A DNA stretch of 64,000 nt, taken from Holothuria scabra. Its lineage: Eukaryota; Echinodermata; Holothuroidea; Aspidochirotida; Holothuriidae. Positions within the stretch are counted from its first letter, which is position 1, and each line of letters starts with the position of its first letter. The stretch covers positions 25,504,087 to 25,568,086 of the forward strand of contig CM074195.1 in the NCBI GenBank assembly GCA_037179385.1. Direction: 5' to 3'. The notes beneath the pieces were generated by a model, which did no database searches, was not told the origin of the DNA, and worked only from the letters and a program-made list of their open reading frames with translations. Below, piece after piece: positions 33,201-42,162 of this stretch. A program made the position numbers and the translations under genes.

Positions 33201-35079
33201 ATGCAGATTGTCGAGTGTTGTGATTATGGACTGAGAAGTTGTGAGAAAAGTAATTTGAAATTCATTGGGCAGCAGGTCGTGTAGCGAGCGATAGGTGAAT
33301 GTGGCAATATTGGTATTAAAACTATCAGAGAGTTTTAGAAGGTTTAGTGACTTGAACAAGGAACTGGTATGATCACATGGTTTGGAGCAAGTGATGTGAC
33401 GAATAGCTCTCTTTTGTAACACATTTAACTTATCAAAAAGAGTACGACTTGTACTGGACCAAGCAATGGAACAATAATTAAGATAAGGGTAGGTTAAAGC
33501 AAGGTAAATGGAATGAAGAGCATTCTTAGGTACAATATACTTAAGTCTTCCTAACATACCAACCATCTTAGCGATCTGGGACGAAATATTGCATACATGT
33601 TCATTCCAAGAAAGCTTAGAATCAATATGAATCCCCAGGAATTTAACATTATCCACACGTTGTAAGCAATTGCCATCAACAGAGATTTGAAAGTTATGAC
33701 CTTTGTTAAGAATGTCATTATTAAAAACAATAAAGTTCGTTTTTGCAACATTTAAAGAAAGTTTGTTCACAGTAAACCAGTCAAGGTAAAGTTTAAGTTC
33801 ACGGCACACTTGCTCCTCTAGGCGCTGGGGATCAGAGTCACAAAAAATATATTAGTGTCATCTGCAAACAATACAAGTGAAGCATTCTTGGAAACATTGG
33901 CAATAGCATTTACATAAATTATAAAAAAGAGAGGTCCAAGGATAGACCCCTGTGGAACACCACATTTTACTTTTCTAAGATCAGAGTTAACACCATTGAG
34001 GGAAGTAAATTGTTCTAGTAAGAAGTGACCCGTAAGGGTAGAAAAGGGTTAAGTAGTAACCAAATCATTCATTCTTATCAATAAATATCAAAAAGAAACA
34101 AGGGAACAGCTAGAAGAGAAATGACAAAAAACAACCTCTGTTAAAACAAAGGACATGCAACTGATGTATTGGAGTTATTGGTTATGATTTGTTGCTGTGC
34201 TCCCCTTTGTCATTTCATTGTAGACAGAGTGTCAAGCATTAGACAGAGTGTCAAACATGCTTCTATATCTGAATATACTTGTAGGAAGTGTACAATACAT
34301 TCAAATCATGCACCAAGGGGCTAGAGCAAGCTATTAAAGCAAAAATGCTGTTTTTTTTTCTTCTTCTTTCTTGCAAGTATTACTTATTTTCTTTGTTCAT
34401 TGTAGGGCAACATGGTGCAACACACTGAATGAAAATAATTAATAGCCTAAGAAATTTTTTCCCTGCTGCCAGGAAATTCTAGTTAATTCCTTGTTCAACT
34501 TTTTTGTGTTTTTACCAAAGTAGGATATAGGTAGCAATAGTTTGCTGAATTCATTTTGGGGGAACAAGCGGGAGGGAGGAAAGAGGACGTACCTTACCAA
34601 TGACATCCCTAGTGTTACACTGGAGACATAAACTGCACTGTTCTTCCTTACAGAGCATGTGGCGACTCAGAGAAAGCATCGCAGAAAGTTTGATGAAAGC
34701 AGGTGTTGTATACAAGTATGATCTGTCCTTTTCAATTGAAGGCTTTTACGAATTAGTGGAAGTCATGAGAGAAAAACTGAAAGGGGATGCCTTGCATGTT
34801 TGTGGTTATGGTCACCTTGGTGATGGAAATCTCCACTTGAACATTGTTGGACCAACTCTGAGTAAAGAATTTTTGTCTTTGATCGAGCCATATGTTTTCG
34901 AGTGGACGTCAGATAAAGGAGGCAGCATCAGTGCTGAGCATGGTATTGGTTTCAAGAAGAGAGATGCGATTAACTTCAGCAAGACCGAGAAACAAATACG
35001 TATTATGCAACAGGTGAAATCAGTATTTGATCCAAAAGGAATTTTAAATCCTTACAAGACTATTCCAAGTAGCATTTGA
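11794..35079 (+). CDS. D2HGDH: D-2-hydroxyglutarate dehydrogenase, mitochondrial (7 coding exons)
   Basis: The enzyme oxidises D-2-hydroxyglutarate to 2-oxoglutarate in the mitochondrial matrix, using FAD and passing electrons to the respiratory chain; that role is family knowledge. The coding parts are 11794-12229, 13871-14068, 15724-15917, 23300-23468, 27409-27512, 31668-31856 and 34654-35079: 1716 bases, 571 residues plus stop, all phases compatible. The FAD-binding half carries [14 protein letters not shown] (from residue 176) and [18 protein letters not shown] (from 241). The C-terminal half has [11 protein letters not shown] (H484, H491) and SAEHG (E525, H526), matching the metal ligands of the human enzyme. 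R436 and K451 match human substrate residues R386 and K401; A440 replaces T390. The protein is about 50 residues longer than human D2HGDH at the N-terminus, where the first ~65 residues lack acidic residues and are rich in R, S and H, as in a targeting presequence. Confidence 0.95.
12485..12755 (+). mobile_element. tRNA-derived SINE, copy 1 (D2HGDH intron 1)
   Basis: The head TTGGTCTAATGGTAGAGCAT resembles a pol III A box and CGGGTTCAATTCC a B box, with a Glu-like anticodon arm (loop TTCTCAA). The body runs through AAGCAATGGAGTAGG, AACAAGCCAGTGAGCC, GGCTCGACTTGAACC and GGAAACTGGGC and ends in CTATCTAACTATCC. The same body occurs at 21.64-21.89 and 60.12-60.40 kb. Confidence 0.8.
13250..13440. 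repeat. Cluster of inverted GTTCCC/GGGAAC words
   Basis: The left half repeats GTTCCCAAGGTTCA several times and the right half repeats its complement (GGGAACATTGAACC). A shorter relative is at about 22945-22995 (CTGGGAACATTGAACTGTGG). It looks like part of a fold-back repeat. No coding function is supported. Confidence 0.45.
13871..14068 (+). CDS. D2HGDH: D2HGDH coding exon 2
   Basis: Follows the acceptor TTCCCAG, completes a split glycine codon and encodes [17 protein letters not shown] and the FAD-contacting [11 protein letters not shown] loop. It ends in NPLSG with a split codon before GTATTT. Confidence 0.93.
14545..14752 (+). repeat. Dispersed repeat of about 215 bp, copy 1
   Basis: Shares an ordered series of words with 19628-19850 (+) and 27080-27295 (-): CTTGCTTACCT, TATCATGGATGGTTG, TTTCAGTGAAT, then a CCACTAA-GGCTG end. 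All three copies are in D2HGDH introns. I see no terminal structure that classifies it. Confidence 0.6.
15155..15548. mobile_element. hAT-like MITE, copy 1 (D2HGDH intron 2)
   Basis: The element is flanked by identical 8-bp direct repeats GAAGGGGG (15147-15154 and 15549-15556), the hAT hallmark. The ends CAAGGACTTCC and its counterpart GGTCCGTG form inverted repeats that continue imperfectly through GGACAGAGCAT and ACCAAGATGGCC for over 80 bp. It has no transposase. A second copy is at 53248-53639. Confidence 0.75.
15724..15917 (+). CDS. D2HGDH: D2HGDH coding exon 3
   Basis: Begins after CTTTACAG and encodes [33 protein letters not shown] and [17 protein letters not shown], all core FAD-domain sequence. 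It ends on a codon boundary before GTAAGT. Confidence 0.95.
16329..16347. repeat. Poly(C) run
   Basis: About 16-17 consecutive C residues in D2HGDH intron 3. Similar runs occur near 36349, 48711, 52027, 54427 and 60481, several of them inside hAT-like elements. Confidence 0.9.
18176..18245 (+). repeat. (GTAT)n microsatellite
   Basis: An interrupted run of GTAT with a short TATATA segment, in D2HGDH intron 3. Confidence 0.95.
18450..19027 (+). repeat. 289-bp tandem duplication
   Basis: Two head-to-tail copies (about 18450-18738 and 18739-19027) share long blocks such as CACATTATTTCATGCCCTAA, AAAACCACAAGAGGTTTAAA and TAATTTTAAGGGCCTTTAAA. By eye they are roughly 90% identical, so the duplication is not recent. 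It lies in D2HGDH intron 3. Confidence 0.85.
19628..19850 (+). repeat. Dispersed repeat of about 215 bp, copy 2
   Basis: Related to copies at 14545 and 27080. It starts with AAAGTGATGGTCTGATTTC and the mirrored GGCCATCACTT, and ends where the next inverted-repeat element begins at 19853. Confidence 0.6.
19853..20256. mobile_element. Inverted-repeat element filled with ACCTGTG words
   Basis: The ends CCCTTACAAAAAAGGTG and the complementary CACCTTTTTTTGTAAGGG are 404 bp apart. Between them CACAGGT or ACCTGTG occurs at least ten times in both orientations. No coding capacity. I could not see a clear target duplication. Confidence 0.65.
20488..20586. repeat. Small imperfect hairpin
   Basis: AGGGTCAGTTATCTAACCG is mirrored by CCAGTTAGATAAATGACTCT about 60 bases later. 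Confidence 0.4.
21636..21890 (+). mobile_element. tRNA-derived SINE, copy 2 (D2HGDH intron 3)
   Basis: The head GTGGTCAAGGTAGTTAGGCA and a B-box-like GGGGTTGGACTTC lead into the same body as copies 1 and 3 (AAGCAATAGAGTAGGG, AACAAGCCAGTGAGCC, TTGACTTGAACAAATTGG, GGAAACTGGGCCGT). Confidence 0.75.
23300..23468 (+). CDS. D2HGDH: D2HGDH coding exon 4
   Basis: Begins after CTTTTTCAG. Encodes [20 protein letters not shown], then [20 protein letters not shown] and [13 protein letters not shown], highly conserved in the family. One base of the next codon precedes the donor GTAAGA. The 7.4-kb intron before it is the longest of the gene. Confidence 0.95.
24370..25260 (-). repeat. Dispersed repeat, - orientation copy
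   Basis: Read on the - strand it shares long blocks with 61560-62120 (+), for example TTCTAAGCATTTTGGTGAAA, GTGGTTCTCA, AAGCATTCCTTGTCAA and GAGAAATTCATGT followed by GATTTGAATGGAA. No terminal repeats or coding sequence are visible. Confidence 0.55.
27080..27295 (-). repeat. Dispersed repeat of about 215 bp, copy 3
   Basis: Reverse-oriented relative of the copies at 14545 and 19628, in D2HGDH intron 4. On the - strand it reads AGTGATGGTCTGATTTTAGT at its start and CCCCACTAATGGCTGCATAC at its end. Confidence 0.65.
27409..27512 (+). CDS. D2HGDH: D2HGDH coding exon 5
   Basis: Begins after TCTTGAAG and encodes [20 protein letters not shown] followed by [11 protein letters not shown], ending on a codon boundary before GTGAGA. 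Confidence 0.92.
27588..27845 (+). repeat. Degenerate minisatellite, about 60-65 bp unit
   Basis: The phrase GGTCACCAGAGGTCAAAAAGC and ATTGTCATCTTTGGG recur about four times with many changes. It lies in D2HGDH intron 5. Confidence 0.55.
28040..28098 (+). repeat. Retroelement tail with (AACT)n
   Basis: GTTGTGGTGTCATTAAATCC precedes five AACT units. This resembles the 3' tail of a SINE or LINE; the body is not recognisable. Confidence 0.45.
30424..30781 (+). repeat. 179-bp tandem duplication, nearly perfect
   Basis: Copies at 30424-30602 and 30603-30781 differ at a single position by eye (CACTTTTTTG against CACTTCTTTG). The near identity implies a recent event. It lies in D2HGDH intron 5. 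Confidence 0.93.
31050..31349 (+). pseudogene. LINE 3' fragment with (GTAT)n tail
   Basis: A frame near 31170-31255 reads [20 protein letters not shown] followed by LKTYLFS, the standard C-terminus of CR1/Jockey-type LINE proteins. It ends in TAATAAAAG and a short GTAT repeat. It lies in D2HGDH intron 5. Confidence 0.7.
31668..31856 (+). CDS. D2HGDH: D2HGDH coding exon 6
   Basis: Begins after TTGTTCAG. Encodes [19 protein letters not shown] and the following helix to ASDSTKFQ, with 63 whole codons, before the donor GTGTGT. Confidence 0.93.
32620..34056 (-). pseudogene. LINE (CR1/Jockey-like), 5'-truncated, - strand (D2HGDH intron 6)
   Basis: On the - strand the protein reads [20 protein letters not shown] and [12 protein letters not shown] (33.83-33.97 kb). 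After a frame break a 234-codon open frame follows (33809-33105) with [31 protein letters not shown] and [15 protein letters not shown]. The 3' end carries a (GAAAC)n tail at 32622-32643. It is truncated at its 5' end, as is usual for LINE insertions, and lies antisense to D2HGDH. It is the same family as the LINE at 3.1-6.75 kb but better preserved. Confidence 0.85.
34654..35079 (+). CDS. D2HGDH: D2HGDH coding exon 7 (terminal)
   Basis: Begins after CTTCCTTACAG. Encodes the substrate and metal-binding region ([45 protein letters not shown]) and the conserved end [15 protein letters not shown], with stop TGA at 35077-35079. Confidence 0.96.
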   Translation, partial: SMWRLRESIAESLMKAGVVYKYDLSFSIEGFYELVEVMREKLKGDALHVCGYGHLGDGNLHLNIVGPTLSKEFLSLIEPYVFEWTSDKGGSISAEHGIGFKKRDAINFSKTEKQIRIMQQVKSVFDPKGILNPYKTIPSSI

Positions 35080-35210
35080 TTATTTAAAGATAAGGATGGA
35101 CTAGGATGGTTGAATGTATAATACAACTACAACTCATAATAAGATTTTATGCAAAAAATTATTGGTGCAATAAACAAATTTATGTAATTTTTCTGAAAAG
35201 GATTGTATTA

Positions 35211-35216
35211 AATAAA
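35211..35216 (+). terminator. D2HGDH: Polyadenylation signal of D2HGDH
   Basis: AATAAA lies 132 bases after the stop codon in AT-rich sequence. Another weaker candidate (AATAAAC) is at about 35169. Confidence 0.6.
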
Positions 35217-35466
35217 GTTTGTACATTGCCGATTAGTTTGCATGTTTTTACATGCTTGCTCAATTAATTCACCTTGATTAAGTAACAGTATGTCCACAAT
35301 TGGTCTAGACAGTAAATTTACGGTAAAGCTTTAAAACTTGTAAAAAATCACAAAGTTGGAATTTTTTTAAATGTACTTAACAGTACATGTAAATATAAAT
35401 CAGAAAATTGCAAAGCAACAGGTAGGCAAAAGTAATATTAATCATTGCATACATAAGCGATTTCGA
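35217..35466. other. 3' flank of D2HGDH, nothing recognised
   Basis: AT-rich sequence with no gene or repeat that I can identify. Confidence 0.5.
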
Positions 35467-35872
35467 CAGTGTTTGCACCAGGTAGGAAATTCGTACCCGG
35501 GTACCGGATTGTAAACTTTGCAATATCTTTCGTTCGCCCAGCAGGTTAGGCTAGGCTAGGCACAGTATAGTGGGTAGGCCTATGCTGTTTTGTTAAATGG
35601 TATAGGAGTGGATGTTAGAAACACACATCGCAGGAAATTGTCTCTGGAAAAGTGCAATTTAACAAAAGTATGTTATGGAAACAAACAAGTTCAGCAACTT
35701 CATTTCAAATAATTGTAAATGAGATGTGGGCTAATGCATTTGTTACTTTAAATAACCATGCTATTTTGCAAAGTTCAAAAAGAAATCATAGAAAAAACAC
35801 TACCCAGGTAGTAATTTTCTACCCCGGTAGCAAGAACGTTGGTCGGGTACCTGGTACCCGGTGCAAACACTA
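35467..35872. mobile_element. hAT-like MITE with CAGTGTTTGCACC ends
   Basis: The left end CAGTGTTTGCACC is mirrored at the right (GGTGCAAACACTA), and the adjoining sequence continues the inversion (ACCCGGGTACCGG against GGTACCTGGTACCC). Flanking octamers GATTTCGA (35459-35466) and GATTTCAA (35873-35880) match at 7 of 8 positions, the target-duplication length of hAT elements. No transposase. Confidence 0.7.
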
Positions 35873-36069
35873 GATTTCAACATACACGCCAATTGTGATC
35901 ATTAAGAGGGACGAAGATGAGTTTTGTCCCCAGGACCTTGAGCCCATCTTTTTAGTTTCAAGTGAACATCCACTGTAAACAAAAACTTAGAATATCCACT
36001 GCTTGGATCCCCCTTGTAAGCCTGTAAAATGCCATTTTCCACTGTCTGAGGGGTCCAGTTTTTCAAAAT

Positions 36070-36300
36070 TTTCTGTATGTTCTGCACCAACCAATGGTGG
36101 CACTCTATGTAGGTAGTCTCCTTAGTAGAAATTCAGTTTCAAGTGAACACCCCTTGTGAAGAAAAACTCAAAATAATGCCCCCTTTATAGATTCCTTCAT
36201 ATTAAGCCCGGAAAATGCCATTTTGGACTGTCTGAGGAGGTCTGATTTTTGAAAATTTTCTGTATGCTCTGTGCCAACCATTGGGGGCTCCTTGCCTAGA
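36070..36300 (+). repeat. Units of a dispersed ~175-bp repeat
   Basis: Two units with the phrases CTGTCTGAGG, TTTCAAAATTTTCTGTATG and CAACCAATGGTGGC. The same family is present at 51.07-51.66 kb (four units), near 51960, on the - strand near 56200 and near 57040. Confidence 0.65.
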
Positions 36301-36659
36301 TAGTCATTCAGGCAGGATTACATTTTCAAGCAAAAAGTCTTCTGCTCCCCCCCCCCCCCAAAAAAAAAAAGAAATGCTCCTGTATGCTTATGCTTGAGCC
36401 CATTGATGTTAGTGCATTGGCTGCGTACAATGAATCATCTACATTTTCTGTATCTTGAGCTTAAAGCTTATCATGTTGGCAAGTATGTAAAGATAATTTT
36501 ATGAATGATGAATTTATTCACCTCACTGAGGAATGTGATACATTATCTATTCAGTCAGAAAATCTACAAAATTTAAGAAGGCCCCAAACTTGGATCTACA
36601 AGTTTCCATAGATTGGTATTACTATTTAACATCACTAGTTTAAAGGGTTAAAACATCAC

Positions 36660-36925
36660 CCTTAAAGATATAGAGCAGTCCCCCCAAACTTATTTTGAAG
36701 AAAAAGCTAAATAGCACAATTTTCGTCTTATTTCTCTTCAAAGTATCATTTTATGATTTAACTATTGCATATTCGAGGTAAACCAAGCAGTTATTTCCAG
36801 TAAGTTTCACATTTGAAGAGAAAAAACATTGTCATGTGACTCTCAACAGCCAATCATGGAACTTGACAGTCTACTACACTACCTCAATTTGGGATGACTG
36901 CTCCTGCCCTTTAATGTATTCAGGA
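36660..36925 (-). repeat. Dispersed repeat, - copy (partner at 57105)
   Basis: Read on the - strand it matches 57105-57310 (+) in CAGTCATCCCAA, GTAGTGTAG, CATGATTGGCTGTT, CATGTGACAA and GAATATGCAATA. Both loci also carry the ~175-bp repeat beside it, so the two may be parts of one larger unrecognised element. Confidence 0.55.
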
Positions 36926-37663
36926 ATATGATCATATCTCTTTATGCAATTGGTGAATGCCTCTTGATGTGACATTGATTCAAAATAAACTTTACCCCTG
37001 CTCATCAGTTTAGTGGTGGGTGAGTTTGTTCAATTTAATCTCACAAAATAATGACAAAGGCTCACTGACGCATTGATTGCGCAAAGGCATTTTGTTACCT
37101 TGATATGTTGATTCACCCTTTATATACTTTGAAAAACCATGAAAGAGAAAGTGAAAAATTTAAAATAAACACTACTCTGTTTTACACGGAAACAATAAAG
37201 CATGCGGCAAGAGGTTTGTAGATATCATCCCGCTCATGAATTAGACCTGTACATTTATCCGATTGGTTGACAAGTCAGCTGTCTGCATTTGTCGGTGTGA
37301 TATGCCAATGATTTACTCTTCACCTGACAGAGGGAGCAATTTTTTCTTTGTGGCTTCATATGTGCTTCATCTTTAAACCTTTATCGTTTTCCGTAACTCA
37401 ACCTCCAGGTTTATTTCTATGAAATGTGATCAACACATGTAATTTAATCATACCGAGTTAAAAAACAACAATAAGAAGTGATGTATGTAAACATGTTAAC
37501 TGCTTTAAACTTTTATAATACCTTTTGTCTTAACTATTTTCCTTTTATAATAAAAAATAATCGGACCTTGAATCACAGTTGTTTTATGAGGCTTAGGGAC
37601 CATGAATGAGGGAGAAGCTGTTGGCTTATGAATTACAAATTCTTTTTTTTGTGTGTGTGTAGG
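36926..37663. other. Intergenic stretch, nothing recognised
   Basis: AT-rich, no open frame of interest and no repeat that I recognise apart from a short GT run near 37650. Confidence 0.5.
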
Positions 37664-38250
37664 AAGAACTTTATTTTCAGTCTCAACATATATACATACA
37701 AAACAACAAATTAGAGGATAAAAATAATAATATTTACAAGTATTTACAGTTGAATAATTTAGCTTACATCACTCTTTCATTAATACCATGACTCATTATG
37801 TAATAACGATAAATTAACATAACACATTTTAATTAATTGAAAGGAAGGAAAAGAAAAACTGCTCCAAAATGAAAACTTTTTGATCACAAGGTTCCTCAGG
37901 TTTTTCGGAAGAATTCGTTAAATCTTATTTTTTTTTCTAAAGAAGAACTTTATTCCCATCTTTGGAAAGTAACTGTATTATTTACAAGTATTTACAGCTT
38001 AATTAATTAATTTTTACAGTGCTAAATTATTTACATGTTTATACAATTTTACACACATTTCACAGTACCAATTAAATCCCACAGAGGATCAAGGAAGAAT
38101 AACTTAATACAAATAATCACATATCACAAACAGAAATGTTACAGACAAAATTTCAGCTTTTTGTCTCTCCTGATACCGATAAGGTCATTACCCACCCAAA
38201 CCTTATCGAACTTAGTTTTAGTGAAACGTTTCATTAAATCTTATTTATAT
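37664..38250 (-). repeat. Two degenerate tandem copies of a SINE-like 3' region
   Basis: GAAGAACTTTATT at 37664 and 37942 is followed in both by ATTTACAAGTATTTACAG, and each copy ends near TTAAATCTTATT. On the - strand this reads as an AATAAAGTTCTTC end. A third related start is at 38428, in the SINE described next. Confidence 0.45.
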
Positions 38251-38423
38251 GACCTACTGTAATGTCTAAATCGTAACTTTCTCCTATGAATTACAACTTC
38301 ATGTCAGGTGGCAACCAATTCAACAATTTGGATCAAATTTGGTATATTTTGAAAGACCAGTTCAGATGGGAAAACAGGAGATTGCTCTTGGATGAAAACC
38401 CACCTTCCTTTTTTTTCCATCAT

Positions 38424-38750
38424 AGAAGGAACAACTTTATTAACAACAAAGCAAATATACATAGAGAAGATAAAGAAGAAAAATAAATAATTTACAATAT
38501 TTACAAAAGATTAATTAAAGCTGCACACAATATACACAGACAAGTTTATCTTACACAAAAAAGTAAGTATTTTAACCTTTGACACTCTACTTTGACATTA
38601 CTGAAAACAAAGAGACTTTTCATAATCAACAGCATAGCACAGTAAATTTATATTCCTTTGACCCGGCCAGGAACCGAACTCCAGACCTCCCGGTTGCTAT
38701 AGCTTCATGGCTTCAAATGCCACCCCCTTTATCCACTCAACCATAGCACC
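38424..38750 (-). mobile_element. tRNA-derived SINE, - strand
   Basis: On the - strand the head begins GGTGCTATGGTTGAGTGGAT (A-box-like) and contains GGAGTTCGGTTCCTGG (B-box-like) about 70 bp later, then a body ending in AATAAAGTTGTTCC. The head is unrelated to the three SINEs with the AACTGGGC body. It is not a functional tRNA gene because the stems do not close. Confidence 0.6.
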
Positions 38751-39694
38751 TTTTCATGTTCATCATTACAAGAATACACAATATTTGTTTGTTAATAGTC
38801 TTTGGTCAGGTATTAAAACAAGCTTGTTGAGAATTTCAAAAATTATCAGTTGCAACCATTATGGAAAGGGCTTGGGCTCAATTATACAGATTGTGCACTA
38901 TGAGTAGTTTAATAAGCCTCCTGGCCTTTTCGTTTAAGCACCCTTCACCCTACACTCTCCACCCTCCATTCCTACTTGAACAATTACTTCAGTTTTCACT
39001 GTCTGCTTTAAGAAGAGAGAGTTTAAAGTGGAGATTTCCGTCCTGTTTACACCAAGCAACAAAAACGAGTTTCATACAACTATGATTTAACAATAAAAAG
39101 TTAATATGCATTTTCAATATAGGATTACATATGAACATTCACAGAATGTTGTTTGTCTGGCCACTTTATTGAAATTATGCAGTAATTATATTTTATTGTT
39201 TCATGCAAACTAGAGACTGTATTCCATTTGGCTGGGAATATGGCTTTCTGGTATTTCTTGAAACTAATTCCACTAAAACATGAATTTGTTGGTAAAAAAG
39301 ATTGATGCTGCATGCTATAATTTTAAAGCTGGTATATGTCTCAAAATTCCAAACCAATATAGCTCATTGGCTGTAACATATCTTTGAAAATGTATGCTTC
39401 CACAAGGGCAGCAGTTTGTTCTCAATGTTTACGACATTACCTCATTTTCAGACAAAAAATACTGTGTGTGAAAAACCAAAGTCAGAGCATTTGTGGCAAG
39501 TAAGCCCTTTTGCATAGTGGGTTTAAAATTAATTTAAATCTTGAATGATTCATACAGATCTCAACATTATTTTTACATATTTTTATCTTGCATTTGTAAT
39601 TCACTTTGATGAGCATTTCATGTATGAAACAACAAAAGGACACTGACACTTTAGATGTCATGATTATGAAAGCTAATGGAAGGTAGCAGATAAG
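38751..39694. other. Intergenic stretch, nothing recognised
   Basis: AT-rich, with only short frames that show no family resemblance. Confidence 0.5.
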
Positions 39695-39892
39695 TAGTCT
39701 TGGTCAAGACCCTAAGACTAGTTACCGATACAACATTTGCTACTCTTTTTGAGTATGTCCTCTATTACCTTCAGGAATTCTCAGCTCTGTTATTACTGAA
39801 GCAAATCTCCCTGCAAAATAGTCATGTGTGAAGCCTGCCCTCTATTTTGAAATTGGGTGAGAAATAATGTAATATCGTCTTGACCAAGACTA
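39695..39892. mobile_element. Short MITE with TAGTCTTGGTCAAGAC ends, copy 1
   Basis: The 16-bp end TAGTCTTGGTCAAGAC is repeated exactly in inverted orientation at the right edge. Flanking octamers CAGATAAG and CAGATTAG match at 7 of 8. A second copy is at 53808-53992. Confidence 0.65.
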
Positions 39893-41323
39893 GCAGATTA
39901 GCCTGGGTGCCGTATGTGAAAAAATATTTTATAGCATGCTTTGTGTTCAGATGGAGACCACACTCAATTCAAGGAATATCTTCCAAATTTACAGGAATTT
40001 ATCTGGAAAAATAAGTCAATATCAAAATTGTTTAACCAGTTTACAACAAATTAATTTCAGTTTGGTGTTTTTGATAAAGGCTATCAGGATAAGAGTCTGA
40101 ATCATTTCCTTCAGTTTTGCAAAAGGTTTTGTTTTAAAGTATTCAATTTTGTCCAAGCTCAAAGGTATAAATCTATGTATGAAAAATTGTTAAACCATAT
40201 TTTTCCTAGCAGTACATATTCAAAAATCAAAAGCAAAAAGATAGTTTATTATCAAACTTGACCTGTAATAGGCTAAGTCCTGAGTGTTACATCTAACAAA
40301 TTTCATTGTCAGCTGTCTCTTATAAGTTGGACCATGTCATGACCACTCCATGTAATACATTTAATACATGTTTGAAAGAAAAATAAAATATTTTTTGCCT
40401 GTGTTTTTTTTTCTTTGTTTCTTTGTTTGTAGAGATTTCCAGCTTACTTTTACCTCATGCCTCTCCCAAATTTTTCTTCCTTTTTATTCCCTTTAAAGGA
40501 CGAATATCGCTAACCCAGACAGCCTGCTGAGACAGTTCCTATATCCCTCCAACTATGTACTATAAGTTACATCTACCCCTTTTCAACTCTCAAAGGGTCT
40601 TCGTTTGGAGACACACAGAGCTAGTTTATCAGTTTGCTCATGTTCTGGTGAGCACAGTAGAAGTATCACAGTAAAAAAGCACGAACCAACACCTTTATTC
40701 AAGCTATCATAGCTCATAAATTCAACAGTCAGGGTGCAAAATATTAAAAAAAAAAAAAAAAACTAAGGATGATGTCTAACTTCTGTAAAGGACTTGAGTA
40801 GGTTATTTTCGTGGTCACAGCCTTGGCAAATGTTTTTCAATGCTGACTAGTACAAGTTACTTTATTTTGGTCCTAAATGTTTCAGCTATGGTTATAACAT
40901 GTACGGTGGTGTGAAGTGATGCACATTATTTGGAGAAGCTTTTGGGTGTTGCTATTTTCATGGGAGTCACCAGACATTTTTAAAGGGGGTCTTATTTTAC
41001 GCGAAGAAGGAAGTTACTGCCGCGTGAGCGAAATCGTGAGCACTACGGCGTGGGGCCCAGGGCCAGCTGAAGGGCCTCTGGTGTGGTTCAGGGGGAAAGC
41101 CCCACTGGGGGTCCAGGTGTGAAGCCCCGGAAGCTGTGATAAGTTAGAAATTTCAAAATCCTGCTATGCGGTGAAATTATCGTCAATATTGCTAGTTTGG
41201 TAATGCCAAAATTATGATTTCAATTATGGTACAAAGGTAAACGTGAACCCATGGATTGGGATCGAAAAGAAAGCTTTAAATCTTAGAATGACAATGGCAC
41301 CTGAACGTTTTTCTTTTTAAGTA
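39893..41323. other. Intergenic stretch left of the BEL element
   Basis: Contains a poly(A) run at about 40745-40762. At about 41055-41125 there is GC-rich sequence (GGGGCCCAGGGCCAGCTGAA, then GGTGTGAAGCCCCGGAAGCT) of a type I have seen in dispersed marine invertebrate repeats. No gene. Confidence 0.45.
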
Positions 41324-41328
41324 GGGGG

Positions 41329-42162
41329 TGTAAAGAAGTGAGCCCTCTTTATAAATTTGTATAACACTCTATTTTACCTCCTGATGTAATTGGGCGTTCC
41401 ATGCAGTTTGTACCCTTTAGAGAATGGGTTTGTCCGGGTCAATTGCGGATCACTATAAAAGGAATTTTTCGCGCCTTTCCCACACCCTTTTCTGCCTGAT
41501 GCCAGCTGAACGGTATTTACCTTCACAGATGTCTTATTATAGCATCTCTTTCACATAGTATGGAGACAACGCCTACTCGTTTGCCTTGATCTTAGGAACT
41601 GTTATTTTAAGAAGCCCAAAGAGGTACGTTTTGGGTAATTATTTCTCTTGTTTAAGGGTTTAGCAGTGTTTTTAGTTGCGGTATGTGAGATGGTTTGGGG
41701 GTGAAATGTTGTAGGTTAGTTCCCTTTGTGCATATAGAAAAGTACTTGGGAATGTACTTTGCGACTTTGCGTGCGTGCGAAATGGTAATGTATACCTGTA
41801 TACCTTGTATATGATTAATTTGCGATATTGAATCGCAATGTATTTGTATGTATATAATGAACTGCGATATACATAATGTGCGTATAGTATATTTAACTGC
41901 GTTATACATTCGTTTTTAGTTGTATTTTATTGTGATATCTGTATTTCTGTGTATTTTGTATTTTTGTACTTGTGAGTATTTTGTATTTTCTATTTTTGTA
42001 TAGTTTTCACGGAATCCGGAGGTGGATTGAGCTTCGGCTCGTTGCGTGCGACTGATATACAGTATAAATAGTAAAATATACCACCGCTCCATTCCAGTCG
42101 ATGCCTTTGAGTCTTTTTTGCGTGAGTTCCTGTATTGCGTATCTCCCCCATAAACAGCTACA
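41329..42162 (+). repeat. 5' LTR of the BEL element
   Basis: Starts TGTAAAGAAGTGAGCC and ends AAACAGCTACA, 834 bp. It contains TATAAAAGGAAT near 41455 and a second TATAAATAG near 42063, either of which could be a TATA box. It differs from the 3' LTR mainly in three short clusters near 41572, 41768 and 42035. I could not identify a primer-binding site after 42162. Confidence 0.95.

Larger units (their letters stand above)
11780..35216 (+). other. D2HGDH: D2HGDH transcription unit (as far as visible)
   Basis: The unit runs from the first visible acceptor (TTTTTACAG ending at 11779) to the polyadenylation signal at 35211. The acceptor just upstream of the start codon implies at least one further non-coding exon and a promoter to the left, which I cannot locate. 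Introns lie at 12230-13870, 14069-15723, 15918-23299, 23469-27408, 27513-31667 and 31857-34653; all are GT-AG. Confidence 0.85.
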
